From the NCBI GenBank assembly GCA_951394045.1, contig OX595993.1, positions 744,001-808,000 on the forward strand: a DNA stretch of 64,000 bases, written 5' to 3'. The position numbers were made by a program, and so were the translations under genes. The stretch's first letter is position 1. The number at the start of each line of letters is the position of its first letter. The notes beneath the pieces are model-generated. The model did no database searches and had not been told where the DNA came from. It saw only the letters and a program-made list of their open reading frames with translations. Below are positions 55,601-58,755 of the stretch, piece after piece. Origin of the DNA: Nitzschia sp. DOCU1 (taxonomy: Eukaryota > Bacillariophyta > Bacillariophyceae > Bacillariales > Bacillariaceae).

Positions 55601-56915
55601 GAGTGGAATCCACTTCAAGTTGCGATTTTTGCTGTTGTTGCGGACTGTTGTCTCCGTCGGTGCCCCCTTGAGCAAGACGGTGGTGGTCCGTTGAAGCGAC
55701 ACTATGTCTTTCCTCGGCCCCTTCTTTGGTAGCATATGTCTCCAAAGAAAAAACGCTTCCCACAGCAGACCATACTCCTGACATTTTGCTGCTATCGTAA
55801 GAATACGCCATTGAGTCATCAAAATCCGAATGTTCCGCCTCTTCATGTCGCTTATCGAGAAACGGAGCACTCAGGAACTTTTTCAGCGCCCATTTTTCTT
55901 GGGGTGTCACAGGAGACGGAGCCGTCTGATGGTGGGGCGCTCCCGATCCAGGCGTTTGGGGACCACCGGCACCGTAGCGTCCCATGCCGGGTTGCCGAAG
56001 ATCTTTGGTGGGAGCAAAAAAGGGCGTCTCGCCCGCTTCCGAATCATCCGTGTAGGAAGCATAAGAGCTCCCTTGATAGCTCGAACTCTGATACGATGAT
56101 TCTCCGGTATCATTCTCATCGTCATCGTATTCGGATTCTTCCGAGGAATCCGCGGGTGTCGCATCTCCGTGAAACACTTCGCTGGGTGTCATGCTCATTT
56201 CCATGGCATTTGCGGTGAAGGATCGCTGCAAATTCGGCTGCGGGGAGGGTAATGCAAAGCTGCCTAGCGATCGACGGTTATCATAGTCATCTGCATCATG
56301 GGCAAACGACTGTGCGCTAGCGTCAAAGTCGTCAGGGCGTTGTTGTTGTTGTTGTTGTTGTTGCGTTGGAGGAGGATCCTTTAACTTGAACGATTGTTGA
56401 CGCCGTCGTTCCTCCTCCCCCGACGAAGAAGAATCCTCCCCACTACCACCACCTTCTTCTTGAGTCCCCAATCGGACTTGTAGTTTTTCGGATTCCGTAA
56501 TGGGAGAGTCCAACTCGCTTCGATTGCCAGTATCATCGTCCTCCTCCCACATGGCGTCATCCGATATCGAAGGTGGGCGATTATTAGAGCTATTCGTATC
56601 GCTGCTTCGTCGAGAAGTAAAGGTCACATTGGTTCTGGGAGCCGTGGATTCCGATTGGATTGAATGGCCACTGGTACTGTACATACTATAACCGGAATGG
56701 TCACTTAAATTCCGCGTTGGACGAGCACTGGATCCGCCGGGACTCGGAGGCACATTCTGGGGAGGCGGTGCAATGGTTGCCATCACGACGACTTTTCTCA
56801 TATCCACAACCTCCACCTCATCTTCATCGGCTTCTTCGTCGCTGTTGTTGTCGCCGTCGCGTTGTTGTTCTCGAGTCGGACTACCATCCGATTCAGAAGA
56901 CCCAGAGCTGCTCAT
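29961..56915 (-). CDS. Giant single-TM LRR protein with about 8.4-kilo-residue repetitive tail (about 8,984 aa)
   Basis: One uninterrupted frame of 26,955 bp; ATG 56915 (the six codons upstream begin with TTG), stop at 29961. Order: acidic Ser/Glu-rich disordered head with a Gln run (residues 1 to about 730); 16 copies of a charged helical module, one only a half copy, of 'SSLSSGEVDELNDLL ... NGEDIDEDRLYELDL ... FARRHLGEEL' type; 36 linker units ending KGPPPDKPL-AA; a block of nine WxPP...F motifs (40570-41515); Ser/Lys/Arg-rich stretches; a TM near 8380-8403 (CCFVLFLVAGGAVGVAILLI); then two LRR domains with plant-type repeats (LSGSIPTTI, LTGSLPTELG), each opened by an ALATLFY...W cap and closed by a Cys cluster. 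A positive flank before the TM (KQKRG) favours tail inside, LRRs outside. The LRR part resembles known diatom TM-LRR proteins; the tail modules match no family I know. It ends tail-to-tail with MsrA, 178 bp apart. Confidence 0.85.
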   Translation of the reverse strand: MSSSGSSESDGSPTREQQRDGDNNSDEEADEDEVEVVDMRKVVVMATIAPPPQNVPPSPGGSSARPTRNLSDHSGYSMYSTSGHSIQSESTAPRTNVTFTSRRSSDTNSSNNRPPSISDDAMWEEDDDTGNRSELDSPITESEKLQVRLGTQEEGGGSGEDSSSSGEEERRRQQSFKLKDPPPTQQQQQQQQRPDDFDASAQSFAHDADDYDNRRSLGSFALPSPQPNLQRSFTANAMEMSMTPSEVFHGDATPADSSEESEYDDDENDTGESSYQSSSYQGSSYASYTDDSEAGETPFFAPTKDLRQPGMGRYGAGGPQTPGSGAPHHQTAPSPVTPQEKWALKKFLSAPFLDKRHEEAEHSDFDDSMAYSYDSSKMSGVWSAVGSVFSLETYATKEGAEERHSVASTDHHRLAQGGTDGDNSPQQQQKSQLEVDSTPQQSGRTRLAAVLARDDDKTPRSKPRRQYGSGHEFAPSMEAVAEDASTRSSKGKESQEKSSSRHSTAEDMDVSEEEQSEESSYETQAYSDEGDASLENSIESSMDSNVASSSASERADEWDEEEVELSGQSSQESAYFSTGEPSQESTSHHPSSSQRSTSHRRQGMPSPGASTSSSEEEPLKPQHQGRVASFAPGGTPASIASQAFPDRSSYQPSDSSSASSTSTDIKEGSHPPESEQDPQVWSNPPTLPFDSNSSLNASFGSLGGDKPTHKEPPSNASSPPANTTSTPTPGSPGEIDQSMSESSLSSAELAELNHLLERQDNGEAVDVDRLYELDLMDRWQAGEDLSAEERADLRKFQERRRRQRAYRKEFLALLDRSDRGEMVDEDRLYCLELMERRRVGEDLSEDELLDLQDFENEEKERVTPEKTKTEQIAEPAKVDDPREAARAKAKALLGDDDASSSSGSSSSSGTGKKRVGQSAPTSKPAAHDEDQQKSFTDSSLSSGELEELNDLLEQQENGEKVDESRLYDLDLYDKFQSGESLDEKEQEDLNVFKAKRRKERQYRKELLQMLDKAEKGDAVDEDRLYCLELLERRRVGDELSKDELLDLQDFENEEEFAEAVAASELSKQILKHAHTPGASLPAIQEASSMHSAADGDTDSSQSSNADMSQSNSSANSSLNDAQDSVLSKNELEELSHLRSNRHSGATYDHDRLRDLELFDRWQNGGTLEPSERALNQKFRQRRLFQRKLKKEYIILKEKMEAGESIDDSRLGILELLERSRTGEKLNDNEAALLRDFQVAESNRMGADITVFYNVKTAVPVAQTTDDDVVGQGERPGQELPATESASDNSSHSGASTVSNASQTTPVPVDPTIGLEKNNRDASPAMSSSHSREGNIYEESSLSSDEVDELNSLLERQENGETIDEDRLYELDLFDRWQSGEELDTEEKADLNAFKKRRQQERAYRREFQSLLDRRENGEDVDDDRLYCLELYARRHLGEDLTEDELLDLQDFEKEEKEKQELKSKAAPAPCESEAPISPEKVPNEDESEGSDQAPPIKLASSDDPTGHLNDLNQPKIEHESDGDSLGSGDLFETAKGPPPDKPLVAAALKAREKAEAATKPANIKEDQAGNGSGDDGSSSSSSESSVNGPAVSPKVQDDALTRSTVAEPAAVVSPAHIQTLPVPGPVESGDSIEVGAGIDDDSSLSSGEVDELDDLLDRKENGEEVDEARLYELDLFDRWQSGEELDMGEKADLNAFKKKRQQERAYRREFQSLLDRRENGEDVDEDRLYCLELYARRYLGEELDEKELLDLQDFEKEEKEKQELKSKAAPAPISPEKVPNEDEPEGSDQAPPIKLASSDDPTGHLNDLNQPKIEHESDGDALGSGDLFETAKGPPPDKPLVAAALKAREKAEAATKLANIEEDHAGNVSGDDGSSSSSSESSVNGPAAPSMVPDNAPSSSTMSATDAAAVASLATVPASNIKEVVAGIDDDSSLSSGEVDELDDLLDRKDSGEQIDEDRLKELDLFDKWKRGEELGQEEKASLNAFKNRRRQERAYRRELEELLDQRDNGEDVDEDRLYCLELLARHHLGGELSINEQMDLQDFEKKEKQKQLLKSKAASAPIESEASINPEKVPNEDESEGSDQAPPIKRVSSDDPTGHLNDLNQPKIEHESDGDSLGSGDLFETAKGPPPDKPLVAAALKAREKAEAATKLANIEEDHAGNVSGDDGSSSTSSESSASVSDTPSTMGDDPLPGSIGSAAVAPGLTTIPTVEKPVTSKDSINVVAGIDDDSSLSSGEVDELNSLLERQENGETIDEDRLYELDLFDRWQSGEELDTVEKADLNAFKERRRQERAYRREFQSLLDRRENGEDVDEDRLYCLELYARRHLGEDLDEKESLDLQDFEKEEKEKQELKSKAAPAPCESEAPISPEKVPNEDESEGSDQAPPIKLASSDDPTGHLNDLNQPNIEHESDGDSLGSGDLFETAKGPPPDKPLVAAALKAREKAEAATKPANIKEDHAGNGSGDDGSSSTSSESSVNGPAVPSKIQVDALTRSTVAEPAAVVSPAHIQTLPVPGPVESGDSIEVGAGIDDDSSLSSGEVDELNSLLERQENGETIDEDRLYELDLFDRWQSGKELDTQEKADLNAFKKRRQQERAYRREFQSLLDRRENGEDVDEDRLYCLELYARRHLGEELDEKESLDLQDFEKEEKEKQELKSKAAPAPISPEKVPNEDESEGSDQAPPIKLASSDDPTGHLNDLNQPKIEHESDGDSLGSGDLFETAKGPPPDKPLVAAALKAREQAEAATKLANIEEDHAGNVSGDEGSSSSSSESSINGPAAPSMVPDNAPSSSTMSATDAAAVASLATVPASNIKEVVAGIDDDSSLSSGEVDELDDLLDRKDSGEQIDEDRLKELDLFDKWKRGEELGQEEKASLNAFKNRRRQERAYRRELEELLDQRDNGEDVDEDRLYCLELLARHHLGGELSINEQMDLQDFEKKEKQKQVPESRAVVSSLVASPLAVTSDLTSHDAGTFTAASNTVQQPETAELTVNAGSSTAESFSSTRSSGSSSTGSSSSDSSSGDSSSSSTSTHSSSKNDATKRESFIAGSTIPTFESVMRGIEADADKYIQSEGDTTDTGDATSDSIWVPPVLDFAAPTVDLSSDMDFDSSAMSLGMRDSTISVFDPEQFATSQSREGVDEGEDSLRFGKSSDAPKSPTQAEETKKEKHDLPRMASSSSSTSSSGSSLPPASMGIESGSEDSSLSSGEVDELNDLLDRQENGEDIDEDRLYELDLFDKWQSGEELDDEEKADLDAFKKKRRKERGYRKEFEDLLRRRDSGEDIDEDRLYCLELFARRHLGEELADSELRELEDFEQEEAKERPSVTLSPVPDGIGGLPPVRRATSEDPTGHLKDLNQPKTNYDNDGDSLGSGELFDAPKGPPPDKPLLAAAIKAREQAEAEERARLKRGDPTKGQHLANLNQPIEEHESDEDSLGSGELFDAPKGPPPDKPLLAAAIKAREQAEAEERARLKRGDPTKGQHLANLNQPIEEHESDEDSLGSGELFDAPKGPPPDKPLLAAAIKAREQAEAEERARLKRGDPTKGQHLANLNQPIEEHESDEDSLGSGELFDAPKGPPPDKPLLAAAIKAREQAEAAAKLAKIEEDGHPDEVSSSGGSSSRSSHGSSKRSSSGSSSGSSTGMPSDAPVPASKDDAILPASMGIESGSEDSSLSSGEVDELNDLLDRQENGEDIDEDRLYELDLFDKWQSGEELDDEEKADLDAFKKKRRKERGYRKEFEDLLRRRDSGEDIDEDRLYCLELFARRHLGEELADSELRELEDFEQEEAKERPSVTLSPVPDGIGGLPPVRRATSEDPTGHLKDLNQPKTNYDNDGDSLGSGELFDAPKGPPPDKPLLAAAIKAREQAEAEERARLKRGDPTKGQHLANLNQPIEEHESDEDSLGSGELFDAPKGPPPDKPLLAAAIKAREQAEAEERARLKRGDPTKGQHLANLNQPIEEHESDEDSLGSGELFDAPKGPPPDKPLLAAAIKAREQAEAEERARLKRGDPTKGQHLANLNQPIEEHESDEDSLGSGELFDAPKGPPPDKPLLAAAIKAREQAEAAAKLAKIEEDGHPDEVSSSGGSSSRSSHGSSKRSSSGSSSGSSTGMPSDAPVPASKDDAILPASMGIESGSEDSSLSSGEVDELNDLLDRQENGEDIDEDRLYELDLFDKWQSGEELDDEEKADLDAFKKKRRKERGYRKEFEDLLRRRDSGEDIDEDRLYCLELFARRHLGEELADSELRELEDFEQEEAKERPSVTLSPVPDGIGGLPPVRRATSEDPTGHLKDLNQPKTNYDNDGNSLGSGELFDAPKGPPPDKPLLAAAIKAREQAEAEERARLKRGDPTKGQHLANLNQPIEEHESDEDSLGSGELFDAPKGPPPDKPLLAAAIKAREQAEAEERARLKRGDPTKGQHLANLNQPIEEHESDEDSLGSGELFDAPKGPPPDKPLLAAAIKAREQAEAEERARLKRGDPTKGQHLANLNQPIEEHESDEDSLGSGELFDAPKGPPPDKPLLAAAIKAREQAEAAAKLAKIEEDGHPDEVSSSGGSSSRSSHGSSKRSSSGSSSGSSTGMPSDAPVPASKDDAILPASMGIESGSEDSSLSSGEVDELNDLLDRQENGEDIDEDRLYELDLFDKWQSGEELDDEEKADLDAFKKKRRKERGYRKEFEDLLRRRDSGEDIDEDRLNLLGLYGKKMLGESLSKQEESELLRLEYPVSQTPVVEGQRGNFLPNDLRHIGTSSSSSNSVRSEELLHSAVAAGIGPGEYDWSSGSDSDSTKESIRQDDKQAFLPSLAAREEDSVRSNESRLSAWEVEELNDLLDKEANGEPLDEDRLYDLDLFSRWQRGEDLDDEETDDLEAFRAQRSDVEKYRGKFKPKNVGGDIGKSSISAATATDLVDPVAAARKRAQELLRLAGDNDEEEHGEMMQSSSSSSSSSSRSSDSMASIPLVQVDIAAKTVGDESSFAGREVASSGEQQPVNESDSGMRERDEKKAGPVRGFFKSIFGKRNEPMNDDVKDTNNVGEATKPAHDAFELHPSAFDQSQYRNNAMPTFDTVDEPSARSESRSINDDLSTSTDSVISSVGASGANKVWSMLGMGDSGEGSSSHSLSEGIQPSAGAFEENGISEGEAGPAALYWKPPRSSFFDEEAPSNMQMTTSPTQPDHSVGDNANNLSWEAPRASFFGDVPRRQGEETTKSSVEGLETQKDDISWQPPNKAFFAGEDGDDRSQESDVNGGALTWQPPDVAYFDEADKMPNDAEETSTTPVSWVPPEASFFDDSLSKDNVRRVGVGEQETGKETHVWSPPDSTFFDDSVKGRREPDDMASSSESSSSNTSEEREKISSNWSPPDSSYFTGINKPSDFDSENSAASSGSSRSTRPDDSEELGVDMWSPPDSSYFAAPSSERRQASSSTSEDSINSGSAGSKSFNHGENVWSPPDSAYFVAAPASQESLDSRPSERSSLSSGERDSVPKKTVVVGSLEPGESAGSKPNNASATEVNSQSKISTSTVQAPRKEELPESHAVSVQVPPFDETSDSSLSSGEIDEMDELVDRKDNDETIDEDRLDGLDAFDKWQNGEELTKGEAMTLSQFRSKRNHERGLRKEFQDLLERRDEGEAIDEARLHCLGLFGRKMLGEQLSPEEENTLEHFLKHGVPPSSIEENTHDKTAKTAPKKDDASSSGRSSRSSGSSSRSSTVAPEHLDTLNQPKEEHESDADSLGSDELFEAPKGPPPDKPLVAAALKARQQAEEAERVAKTTPKEDDASSAGRSSRSSGSSSRSSTVAPEHLATLNQPKEEHESDADSLGSDELFEAPKGPPPDKPLVAAALKARQQAEEAERAAKTTPKKDDASSSGRSSRSSGSSSRSSTVAPEHLATLNQPKEEHESDADSLGSDELFEAPKGPPPDKPLVAAALKARQQAEEAERAAKTTPKKDDASSSGRSSRSSSRSSTVAPEHLATLNQPKEEHESDADSLGSDELFEAPKGPPPDKPLVAAALKARQQAEEAERAAKTTPKKDDASSSGRSSRSSGSSSRSSTVAPEHLATLNQPKEEHESDADSLGSGELFEAPKGPPPDKPLVAAALKARQQAEEAERAAKTTPKKDDASSSGRSSRSSGFSSRSSTVAPEHLATLNQPKEEHESDADSLGSDELFEAPKGPPPDKPLVAAALKARQQAEEAERAAKTTPKKDDASSSGRSSRSLGSSSRSSTVAREHLATLNQPKEEHESDADSLGSDELFEAPKGPPPDKPLVAAALKARKQAEEAERAAKTAPKKDDASSSGRSSRSSDSSSRSSTVAPEHLATLNQPKEEHESDADSLGSDELFEAPKGPPPDKPLVAAALKARQQAEEAERAAKTAPKKDDASSSGRSSRSSDSSSRSSTVAPEHLAILNQPKEEHESDADSLGSDELFEAPKGPPPDKPLVAAALKARQQAEEAERPAKTTPKKDDASSSGRSSRSSGSSSRSSTVAPEHLATLNQPKEEHESDADSLGSDELFEAPKGPPPDKPLVAAALKARQQAEEAERAAKTTPKKDDASSSGRSSRSSGFSSRSSTVAPEHLATLNQPKEEHESDADSLGSDELFEAPKGPPPDKPLVAAALKARQQAEEAERAAKTAPKKDDASSSGRSSRSSGSSSRSSTVAPEHLAILNQPKEEHESDADSLGSDELFEAPKGPPPDKPLVAAALKARQQAEEAERAAKTTPKKDDASSSGRSSRSSGFSSRSSTVAPEHLATLNQPKEEHESDADSLGSDELFEAPKGPPPDKPLVAAALKARQQAEEAERAAKTTPKKDDASSSGRSSRSLGSSSRSSTVAREHLATLNQPKEEHESDADSLGSDELFEAPKGPPPDKPLVAAALKARKQAEEAERAAKTAPKKDDASSSGRSSRSSDSSSRSSTVAPEHLATLNQPKEEHESDADSLGSGELFEAPKGPPPDKPLVAAALKARQQAEEAERAAKTAPKKDDASSSGRSSRSSDSSSRSSTVAPEHLAILNQPKEEHESDADSLGSDELFEAPKGPPPDKPLVAAALKARQQAEEAERAAKTTPKKDDAHDKAAKTAPKKDDASSSGRSSRSSDSSPRSSTVAPEHLATLNQPKEEHESDADSLGSDELFEAPKGPPPDKPLVAAALKARQQAEELKKAEIIRTRKSSSRSSVSSSGSASSSKVWVAPDISTLIEDNRDEYMAARAKINKPNTEGDEFWSLPTEPVLEGTKMTGEASPIQRNFSESSEEPEGESTASVSVPRSQEKKSLPPFGEADDSSLSSGELDELDELLDQKDSGEDFDDERLEKLDIFEKWQNGDSLEEQEKEKLLAFLPKRRRERRLRHEFEALMERKDEGEEIDEQRLYILGLFARKMLGEPLSIDELMDLQDFEKAEKLKESEKETTKSPVRREEKGTTSQKPADSNSGEASSAGHPSRPPGSLSSGSTSDGSSSAKSLRNKAKDSGDGTLGDGIWVPPPLDFMAPAVDSSTNMDFDLSAMSLGTSARLRESTTSVSAPEHLAAMNQPIKEHESDADSIGSGELFEAPKGPPPAKPLVAAALKARKQADAEAAAVHLAAMNQPKEGHESDADSLGSGDLFEAPRGPPPDKPLVAAALKARQQGEEAEKLAAKGATKGESSSSSDSSSSRSSDSSPGSSSSGGSSSTKSSRSSRKKNRPKKESFIAGSTIPTFESVMKGIEADADQYLQEEGGAKDTGAATPDDGIWVPPALDFTAPVLDSSLDMDFDSSAMSLGMSPRRKDKSSKQSDVSVGASSSGSSKPSRSSRSDKARRESRKSDKIRASEQERSRDETGSSRSTMLSATSSKSATKDTKPKPSSSIGSKESSSRSSRSSRGKSASKHTSRTTQPLETQEVAARDSNKKTRTSLNGEDNAAPDYSIASLLSRSTMSSRAKAALEALRGSSQNSTSKSSTFATGEAVDLESGFPGVPKAENAEMVKARAKTFPDDILEEDGYGRVLSPQTQMSKEDDKSFAGKGIMTAYERLRSWDEAPEYVEKPQPAVEEDTLSKASRMRKSASSWAAPLFEWNPFSHIRRVAPNDYLSEPRPDPPNEISVAPAAEPVVRTTYYFDTSDETSVSSTWAPPSSWAPPVMKKLDRRHPPIIELPRYPTTYTRSTSVTAPSSSRSSSITSNWAPPGKQASSPKPDKAALYAAWYRSPAVTPASPQPVSSASDASSGRSPKVGPFENAVPLWSSPVVQIVTTQAVPEYLYKPSIFDQMEEGKGGFISPPFVESTKMREEHAPTDDHGTKRSSDKRTPKRSSDKRTASPSSSESSKTSDTKTRSEKSASSASSSKSSKESSSSSESTSSDSKSVDIEHGISKPLPDFPPAAGTKFVGGIEEASDEEESTAQNSPQQPLDVEQGYAIGRMTDSTSAVKQKRGMGWFKCCFVLFLVAGGAVGVAILLIGNGNDTPSPSPSAPAAPTSSPTVYSLVANLRAELYEQGDLPLSDPNSPQAMALDWVEGNENLSAYPPDRILQRYAMATLFYSTDGTQWANNQGWLTDQDECEWYTAETENPVCDLNGLLDEFDLDENKVAGTIPWIDLAMLKDQLKVIDFYDNSVVGSLPLEIGYLSNLVAFDMFSNQLSGSIPTTIEFLSNLQYVDVDSNLLTGSLPTQIGVLTSLETLWLNNNVFTGTLPTELGLLSSLRSLHLRNNLFTGTMPQQVCDLPLLEELEATCSATFSCSCCTNIECNSQSGDAVRDLIVANSPDRGASLADPYSPQSQALAWIKSPDNSDFLDEDQLLQRYALATLFYATAGEEWKDNFMWLTSADECIWFSTSKSSTICDQDGRLIELDLRANNLVGVFPPEVTMLSDSLQVLRLQENTLGGTIPTMMNVMTTLEHFDLSTNALTGSLPTELGLFGGALTHLTVFANEIGSTIPSELGLLTTLQVLDLGSNQLEGTIPSEMAAMTHLAGLSFFDNKLTGSVPCEFQALDRLELFYIDSNDLGPSICDAICELEFLDFWSDCSEVQCSCCTTCCDDEFGCA
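35513..39900 (-). repeat. 258-bp tandem array, 17 copies (86-residue unit)
   Basis: The unit encodes a Ser/Arg stretch, VAPEHLATLNQPKEEHESD, then ADSLGSDELFEAPKGPPPDK and PLVAAALKARQQAEEAE. Equivalent points lie at 35644, 35944, 36202, 36460, 36718, 36976, 37234, 37492, 37750, 38008, 38266, 38524, 38782, 39040, 39289, 39547 and 39805. The spacing is 258 bp except for one unit 9 bp shorter and one 42 bp longer, both in frame. Variant patterns recur at an offset of 1806 bp (7 units). Confidence 0.95.
40570..41515 (-). repeat. Nine WxPPxxxxF motifs in the giant protein
   Basis: In protein order: YWKPPRSSFF, SWEAPRASFF, SWQPPNKAFF, TWQPPDVAYF, SWVPPEASFF, VWSPPDSTFF, NWSPPDSSYF, MWSPPDSSYF and VWSPPDSAYF, spaced irregularly in acidic, Ser-rich sequence. 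Related motifs (IWVPPPLDF, SSWAPP) occur elsewhere in the tail. It looks like a multivalent short linear motif for an unknown partner. Confidence 0.85.
42865..47345 (-). repeat. 1401-bp tandem array, about 3.2 near-identical copies
   Basis: Equivalent points recur exactly 1401 bp apart (43039, 44440, 45841, 47242), i.e. 467 codons. Each unit has one helical module, four linker units (the last three at 195-bp spacing) and a Ser-rich spacer ending near MGIESGSEDSS. I see only isolated differences between copies, for example GCGAGTTGCC at 44011 against GCGAGTCGCC in the other two, so the duplication or gene conversion is recent. Confidence 0.95.
47900..52900 (-). repeat. Tandem array of about 891-bp units with five linker copies
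   Basis: Equivalent points lie at 48645, 49536, 50436, 51324 and 52215, spaced 891, 900, 888 and 891 bp, all multiples of three. Each unit combines one helical module (two alternating subtypes, DRKDSGEQIDEDRLKEL and ERQENGETIDEDRLYEL), a KEEKEKQELKSKAAPAP-like linker, and one LNQP...KGPPPDKPL unit. Confidence 0.9.
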
Positions 56916-57894
56916 GATTTGCGGATCTTCCAAGAAAGTGATTTCTCTGATGGCTAACTGTCAATAGAATAACGATAGTAAAACCACACCCCCACTTCTA
57001 GCTAAGGCCAAGGAAAAGGGCTTGCAGAGGTGCTTTAATCCCAATTTACGAGGGGTCGTGTTGGCAAGGGATGTTGCCACCACTTATTCGTTGCCAACTT
57101 TTGCGGCTAACTTGATTTCTTGATGAGATGGACTTGGATCGTTGTTGTCACGGCGCACCGACGTAGTTACTACGGTGCGGAAGAGGCGTCTGGCCATGAA
57201 CGGACGTGGTATTCAAGCCTTCGATGTCTTGGAGGGAGGCCAGCGACGCAATGTTAATCCTCATACTTGAACATTGGATAATTTTTTTGTGTCTTTTTAT
57301 TGGCTACTAAGATTCGGAAGCTGTATGTGACATGCTTGGTTATTTAACAACCGGAAGGCCATCGGGACCCACATACCCGAATACAAGTGAAACGCGGGGG
57401 CTTGTATTTTCCCACGTTTGAGCATGCTCCAAAAAATAGGTTCAACGGGCGTGCCAAATTTGTCCGGACGGTGTGCGTTGGCATCAAATATCTGCACCTC
57501 AAAAGGAGCACAAACGCCCAATTGGGGAATGAAGGAAACAACAGTCGGAATGGTCGGAAATATCGAAACGAACACCGGCGAGCGACGTGGGTGCATGCAG
57601 GTAATAGAGTGAGTAACGATGAGAAGGCAGCCAGAGGCACGGTGATGCTGGATTGCATACGATGACCAGACAAAGAAGCACTTCACAGCATCGCAGTCGT
57701 TGACCGCTACTTCTTTGTCACAGAGCATCCTTCTTGAGAGCGAGAGCACTTTTAGGCTTTGACCCCCGTCATCTCTTTCGATCTGCCGGACCCGTTTGAT
57801 CGATTGGATTTTTTCCACATTGATACATCACTTGGATTGACCACGAACCACGCATCGTTTCGAATACTAAAGACCTCCCTCAATTTTCATCATC
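56916..57894. other. Intergenic region between divergent genes
   Basis: Lies between the start of the giant gene (minus) and the acidic membrane protein gene (plus). A minus-strand open frame at 57297-57818 begins at GTG and is not convincing. No repeats or RNA genes seen. Confidence 0.5.
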
Positions 57895-58428
57895 ATGGCG
57901 CCATCTCCAGCTCGTCGTGGCAAAGTCCCCGTCACATTGAGTTATGCCCACCATGGCTCTTCAAACCAAAAGCGATCGTGGGGATCTACCTTTGTGTATT
58001 TAGTGGCGCTCGCCATTATTCTCTTTCAAGTGTCCTTGTACATTTTTCGAGACGATCCAGCCTTGACCATTGGAAAAACTCCTGGAACAACAAAAAAGAC
58101 AGTGCGTGGATCTTCCTCCTCCTTTGCCAATGCTGTTTATTCTAATCGTGGAGGAAGCAGTAGCAGTAGTCGGGATCATGATACAGTGGCGGCTGCTGCT
58201 TATCCTACTGAGTTGGAGAAAGAAGAGGATGATGATGTCAGTAGTGGTGATGGCAGTGGAACTTTGGATCCAACCGAGGAAGAGACGGAAGAGGAAGAAG
58301 AACTAGATGAGGATGATTCTGATGAAGATGAAGATGACGACGACGAAGATGTGGATGACGATCAAACCGACGATGAAATGGACGACAGTGACGACGACGC
58401 AGGGGCATCGTCGGGAGACAATAGATAA
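57895..58428 (+). CDS. Small single-TM protein with long acidic tail
   Basis: ATG 57895 (ATCATGGCG) to stop at 58428; 177 residues. A basic N-terminal part (residues 1-32) is followed by one TM segment (about 33-51, FVYLVALAIILFQVSLYIF), then a Ser/Thr linker. The last 60 or so residues are almost only Asp and Glu (EEEEELDEDDSDEDEDDDDE). The positive-inside rule suggests the acidic tail is luminal or outside. Acidic luminal tails are seen in Ca-binding or chaperone-like secretory proteins, but no family is recognised. Confidence 0.65.
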   Translation: MAPSPARRGKVPVTLSYAHHGSSNQKRSWGSTFVYLVALAIILFQVSLYIFRDDPALTIGKTPGTTKKTVRGSSSSFANAVYSNRGGSSSSSRDHDTVAAAAYPTELEKEEDDDVSSGDGSGTLDPTEEETEEEEELDEDDSDEDEDDDDEDVDDDQTDDEMDDSDDDAGASSGDNR

Positions 58429-58755
58429 AACCTTCATGCTCGGGACGGGGTCTAGCTAGGATGCTGGTAACGATTGAATGAATTCATCCATGGGCTGCTG
58501 TACAATGTGGAAATACGACGAGCTCATGGTATGATGTAAGAATGAGCGAGGAGCCCATTCTATCGCTTTGACGGTTTTCGTGGTCTGCGTCGCTTGTCAA
58601 CTCCTGGACGGATAGGAAATTCAAATGATATATACTCTATTTATGTAATATCGAATTCAATATCGCTTGATTGTCACAACCGGGTGTTGCATTTTCAATG
58701 CCAAATAGTAACCGGTTGCAGACGCTGTTAGCGTTGTCCTCTCCGTTTTGGAGAA
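58429..58755. other. Intergenic, convergent 3' regions
   Basis: Between two converging genes; AT-rich near 58620-58670. Nothing else seen. Confidence 0.5.

Noticed and set aside
57297..57818. Minus-strand ORF of 173 codons upstream of the acidic membrane protein gene
   Set aside because: It begins with GTG, has no family resemblance, and overlaps another minus-strand ORF in a different frame. A short stretch near its end reads somewhat like protein, but not enough to call.
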